Positions 6,601 to 8,432 of a DNA stretch of 8,432 nucleotides are shown piece by piece (the first letter of the stretch is position 1; each line of letters begins with the position of its first letter). The position numbers were made by a program, and so were the translations under genes. The DNA is from Thermoprotei archaeon (lineage in GTDB: Archaea > Thermoproteota > Thermoprotei > QMSL01 > B3-G16), in the NCBI GenBank assembly GCA_003649665.1, contig QMSL01000055.1, positions 1-8,432 of the forward strand, read 5' to 3'. The notes under the pieces are model-generated. The model saw only the letters and a list, made by a program, of their open reading frames with translations. It was not told the DNA's origin and searched no databases.

Positions 6601-6613
6601 TTCTATTTTTTCA
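6601..6613 (+). terminator. U-rich terminator after the first oxidoreductase
   Basis: TTCTATTTTTTCA, with six consecutive T (6606-6611), lies about 30 bases after the oxidoreductase stop in a 230-base gap that then carries a new promoter-like element. This fits an archaeal T-tract terminator. Confidence 0.4.
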
Positions 6614-6657
6614 ATTCGTTGTAAAAGCGCCTTAAAAATACTGAATTCCAAAAACGC

Positions 6658-6667
6658 TAAATATATA
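6658..6667 (+). promoter_or_regulatory. TATA-like promoter before the glycosyltransferase
   Basis: TAAATATATA is the best TATA match in the window. A start about 25 bases downstream would lie near 6689 and leave an untranslated leader of roughly 115 bases to ATG 6805. Weaker TATA-like stretches occur at 6631-6640 and 6724-6738; the latter would give a shorter leader. Confidence 0.45.
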
Positions 6668-6705
6668 GTCTCTTAGACAAAGTACTTAATAAGACGCGAG
6701 AGACT
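6667..6705 (+). repeat. Inverted repeat flanking the predicted transcription start
   Basis: AGTCTCT (6667-6673) and AGAGACT (6699-6705) are exact reverse complements with centres 32 bases apart, about three helical turns. The left arm touches the TATA-like element and the right arm lies just past the predicted start point. A smaller palindrome AAGTACTT (6680-6687) lies between them. The layout fits a repressor site but could also fold as a leader hairpin. Confidence 0.35.
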
Positions 6706-6771
6706 GGTGGTAAAATTTACATTTAAGTATAATATTAATAGATATGAATATAGGGTGAGAAGTCTAACCTT

Positions 6772-6785
6772 CATAACATGTTATG
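6772..6785 (+). repeat. Perfect 14-bp palindrome upstream of the glycosyltransferase
   Basis: CATAACATGTTATG reads identically on both strands. It lies 20 bases before the preferred start ATG 6805 and contains the alternative ATG 6778. It is a candidate binding site for a dimeric regulator. Confidence 0.45.
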
Positions 6786-6789
6786 TATT

Positions 6790-6795
6790 GGGGAG
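6790..6795 (+). promoter_or_regulatory. Ribosome binding site deciding the glycosyltransferase start
   Basis: GGGGAG lies 9 bases before ATG 6805. The in-frame ATG 6778 has no such motif at a usable distance, because GGGTGAG at 6753-6759 is 18 bases away. I therefore prefer 6805. Confidence 0.5.
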
Positions 6796-6804
6796 AGTAA
6801 GAAT

Positions 6805-8223
6805 ATGATTGAGATAGGCTCACTATTTATCCAGATCGATAAGCTGCTTGATATCATCAAGCTCCTCTTCATGTGTCTTTGGACCATTCCAATATACCGG
6901 GTTTATCGCCTTCTTAAGTCATTAGGAGATCAGGAAGAAAGTCCTCAGTCAATTAAGTTAAGTGAAGCTCGTGTTGCAGTAGCAATTCCTGCCCGAAATG
7001 TGAAGCATTACATCAGAAAGGTGATACTCTCTCTCCTCAAGCAAAGAAAGCTTCCTGATTTAATAATACTAATAGATGATAGCTCAACAGACGGAACGCT
7101 TGATGAAGTTCAAAGCTTAATTCATGAAAGGGAGGCAACTCTAAAGCGCATAATTGAACAGAAGAAGTATTACGGTATAGAGTATGAGCTTTACATGAGG
7201 CACAAACTTATAAGGATGATAGTGTTACGTTTAAAGTCACATTCAGGTAAGAGTAGAGCTTTAAACGTAGCTCTTAACGTAATATGTAATGAAAATATAG
7301 ATTACCTCTTGGTGCTTGATGCTGATACTATCTTAGAGCCCGACTATATAGAGAAGCTAACTTATGTAATGGAATTAGATCCTCAAATCGGCGTGATATC
7401 AGGTCTTGTACGATTATGGCTTTTAGATAGTAACCCCATAAGACGCGCATTTGCAAAAGCTTTTAGGGAATTAAACTCCTTAATATATTCGCTCACAATA
7501 AGGAAGCTTGAATCCGCATATGGCACAATGCCTAATGTAAATGGATGTTGTGCCCTTTATAGAATGGAGGCACTTAAGAGAATAGGTGGTTTCCCTGAGG
7601 ACAGCCTAGCTGAAGATGCTGTAATTACATGGGAACTTGCGTTAAGAGGATATAAGGCATCGTTCCTTCCCGATGCCATCGCATATACTGTAGATTCTGG
7701 GTCCGTATGGCAACTATTCAAGAGGATGGTTAGAATGGTACGTGGAGGGTATCAAGGATTTATAATAAGGCTAAGGAAGTTAGCGAGAAAGAGATTATGG
7801 CAGTTAATCACCAGTATAATATACAATTATTTCGGGGGACTAGCCTTCGTAGTAAACCTTGTCGATCTTCCAATCTCAATTTATCTACTTAAGCACGGTC
7901 TTGGTGGATGGGGTCTTCTAGAATACCTAGCTTATATAACTCACCTCTCTCCATTAAGCTTAGTCTTCACGTTCTTTTCAGCTCATCCACTGATGTTATG
8001 CCTATTAAGTTACCTAACGGGGCTCTCCGGTTTAGTCATAAGTGGAATATGCTTATTGGTATATTATCGTAAGAAACCATATCTTACTTCTGCCCTTAAG
8101 AACGCCATAAAATACGCCCCATTAGGCGTACTACTAGTATGGCTTCAATCGATCGCGTGCATGATAGCACTACCATTAGCGGTATATGACATCTTAACAG
8201 GAGGTAATAAATGTAGATGGTAA
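6805..8223 (+). CDS. Membrane-anchored family 2 glycosyltransferase
   Basis: Predicted GT-A fold glycosyltransferase (GT2) acting at the cytoplasmic face of the membrane and using a nucleotide sugar to build a glycan or glycolipid. Of 472 residues, a membrane segment lies near 14-33. The catalytic domain begins with ARVAVAIPARN (55-65) and contains LIDDSSTDGT (89-98), SGKSRALN (147-154) and the metal-binding DAD (172-174). It also has the acceptor-side NVNGCCALYRMEALKRIGGFPED (244-266) and the likely catalytic base in AEDAVITWELALRGYK (D271), then FKRMVRMVRGGYQ (305-317) where processive enzymes carry a Q/RxxRW-like motif. About four hydrophobic segments follow (roughly 335-362, 370-392, 394-420 and 436-462). 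The topology resembles PgaC/IcaA or cellulose-synthase-like proteins. An extra charged stretch of about 25 residues (107-145) separates the first two motifs. ATG 6805 is preferred to ATG 6778 because of the GGGGAG site. Donor and product are unknown. Confidence 0.88.
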   Translation: MIEIGSLFIQIDKLLDIIKLLFMCLWTIPIYRVYRLLKSLGDQEESPQSIKLSEARVAVAIPARNVKHYIRKVILSLLKQRKLPDLIILIDDSSTDGTLDEVQSLIHEREATLKRIIEQKKYYGIEYELYMRHKLIRMIVLRLKSHSGKSRALNVALNVICNENIDYLLVLDADTILEPDYIEKLTYVMELDPQIGVISGLVRLWLLDSNPIRRAFAKAFRELNSLIYSLTIRKLESAYGTMPNVNGCCALYRMEALKRIGGFPEDSLAEDAVITWELALRGYKASFLPDAIAYTVDSGSVWQLFKRMVRMVRGGYQGFIIRLRKLARKRLWQLITSIIYNYFGGLAFVVNLVDLPISIYLLKHGLGGWGLLEYLAYITHLSPLSLVFTFFSAHPLMLCLLSYLTGLSGLVISGICLLVYYRKKPYLTSALKNAIKYAPLGVLLVWLQSIACMIALPLAVYDILTGGNKCRW

Positions 8224-8251
8224 AGTAAGAAGCAATAAAAGCTTCCTTACT
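8224..8251 (+). repeat. Stem-loop immediately after the glycosyltransferase stop
   Basis: AGTAAGAAGC (8224-8233) pairs with GCTTCCTTACT (8241-8251) through ten base pairs with one bulged C and a 7-base A-rich loop. It begins at the base after the stop codon. No T run follows on this strand, so a classical terminator is doubtful; it may protect the mRNA 3' end. Confidence 0.45.
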
Positions 8252-8303
8252 AGTAAAACTAAGTGTCCACTAAACATCATCTCTCTCCATTGTGATAGTT
8301 AGG

Positions 8304-8365
8304 ATGAAGTCCTCTAATGGAAAGCAATATTACCCATTATGCTTAAAGTTAGCTATGGGCTTCAT
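8304..8365 (+). repeat. Nested inverted repeats in front of the second oxidoreductase
   Basis: The outer arms ATGAAGTCC (8304-8312) and GGGCTTCAT (8357-8365) pair over nine positions with one G-T wobble. The inner arms TAATGG (8315-8320) and CCATTA (8334-8339) pair perfectly. The outer right arm runs into the proposed ATG at 8364, so a transcript starting upstream could hide its own start. An in-frame ATG at 8304 means the region might instead be coding. Confidence 0.3.
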
Positions 8366-8432
8366 GTCCTTATATCGTGTCGGTATAATAGGTTGTGGAA
8401 GCATAGCTCATGCACATGCAAAGGCCTATAAG
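8364..8432 (+). CDS. N-terminus of a second Gfo/Idh/MocA oxidoreductase (partial)
   Basis: The frame is open to the window end and encodes 23 residues beginning MSLYRVGIIGCGSIAHAH. This is the first strand and dinucleotide-binding loop (GIIGCGSIA) of the Gfo/Idh/MocA Rossmann domain, closely parallel to the start of the oxidoreductase at 5327. ATG 8364 gives the usual spacing of four residues before the first strand. In-frame ATGs at 8355 and 8304 would add 3 or 20 residues with no family resemblance. No clear ribosome binding site precedes 8364; the AT-rich CAATATTAC at 8325-8333 could act as a TATA element for a leaderless or near-leaderless message. The rest of the gene lies beyond the window, so catalytic residues cannot be checked. 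Confidence 0.8.
   Translation, partial: MSLYRVGIIGCGSIAHAHAKAYK

Noticed and set aside
6755..6808. A 17-codon GTG-started leader frame ending in an ATGA overlap with the glycosyltransferase start.
   Set aside because: Its GTG sits inside the GGGTGAG stretch with no ribosome site of its own, and the peptide has no regulatory-looking codon run. It is likely chance.
8252..8303. A possible C/D-box small RNA on the minus strand, because of an ATGATG-like box.
   Set aside because: The box is imperfect and no CUGA box D or D' lies at a suitable distance.
5254..8365. A shared regulator site among the inverted repeats at 5254, 6667, 6772 and 8304.
   Set aside because: The arm sequences (GTATCGT, AGTCTCT, CATAACA and ATGAAGTCC) have no common core, so one regulator is not supported.

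Overview
The window looks archaeal, most likely a thermophilic member of the Thermoproteota/TACK group, though the exact lineage cannot be read from sequence alone. The reasons are AT-rich TATA-like elements rather than -35/-10 pairs ahead of genes, GGTGA/GGAG-type ribosome binding sites, heavy use of AGA/AGG/ATA codons, and a CoaBC domain of archaeal type. All recognisable genes lie on the + strand and are tightly packed. No stretch over 300 bases lacks a gene. I see no tRNA, rRNA, CRISPR array, insertion sequence or phage gene.

Layout. (1) 1-818: the last 34 codons of an unrecognised gene, then a MobA-like nucleotidyltransferase whose ribosome binding site overlaps the preceding stop. (2) 870-3204: a three-gene polar amino-acid ABC importer operon (membrane-tethered family 3 binding protein, one permease, one ATPase) with its own TATA-like promoter and coupled internal junctions. 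(3) 3271-5241: a single 656-codon gene fusing an N-terminal NRDE/TANGO2-type Ntn-hydrolase-fold domain to a complete CoaBC (phosphopantothenoylcysteine synthetase/decarboxylase). (4) 5327-8432: a Gfo/Idh/MocA oxidoreductase, a membrane-anchored family 2 glycosyltransferase, and the first codons of a second Gfo/Idh/MocA oxidoreductase. The intergenic gaps in this last region carry several inverted repeats close to predicted promoters and starts.

How the genes may work together. The importer is self-contained: one binding protein, one homodimerising permease and one ATPase. The glycosyltransferase flanked by two sugar-type dehydrogenases suggests a sugar-modification or surface-glycan theme, but no substrate can be assigned. 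MobA points to a molybdenum or tungsten bis-pterin cofactor.

The most notable item is the NRDE/TANGO2-CoaBC fusion. Eukaryotic TANGO2 is a poorly understood protein whose deficiency has been reported to respond to vitamin B5 and which has been reported to bind acyl-CoA. A covalent link between its archaeal relative and the enzyme that builds CoA from phosphopantothenate is a gene-fusion clue to function. The NRDE signature itself is altered here to N-R-Y-A.
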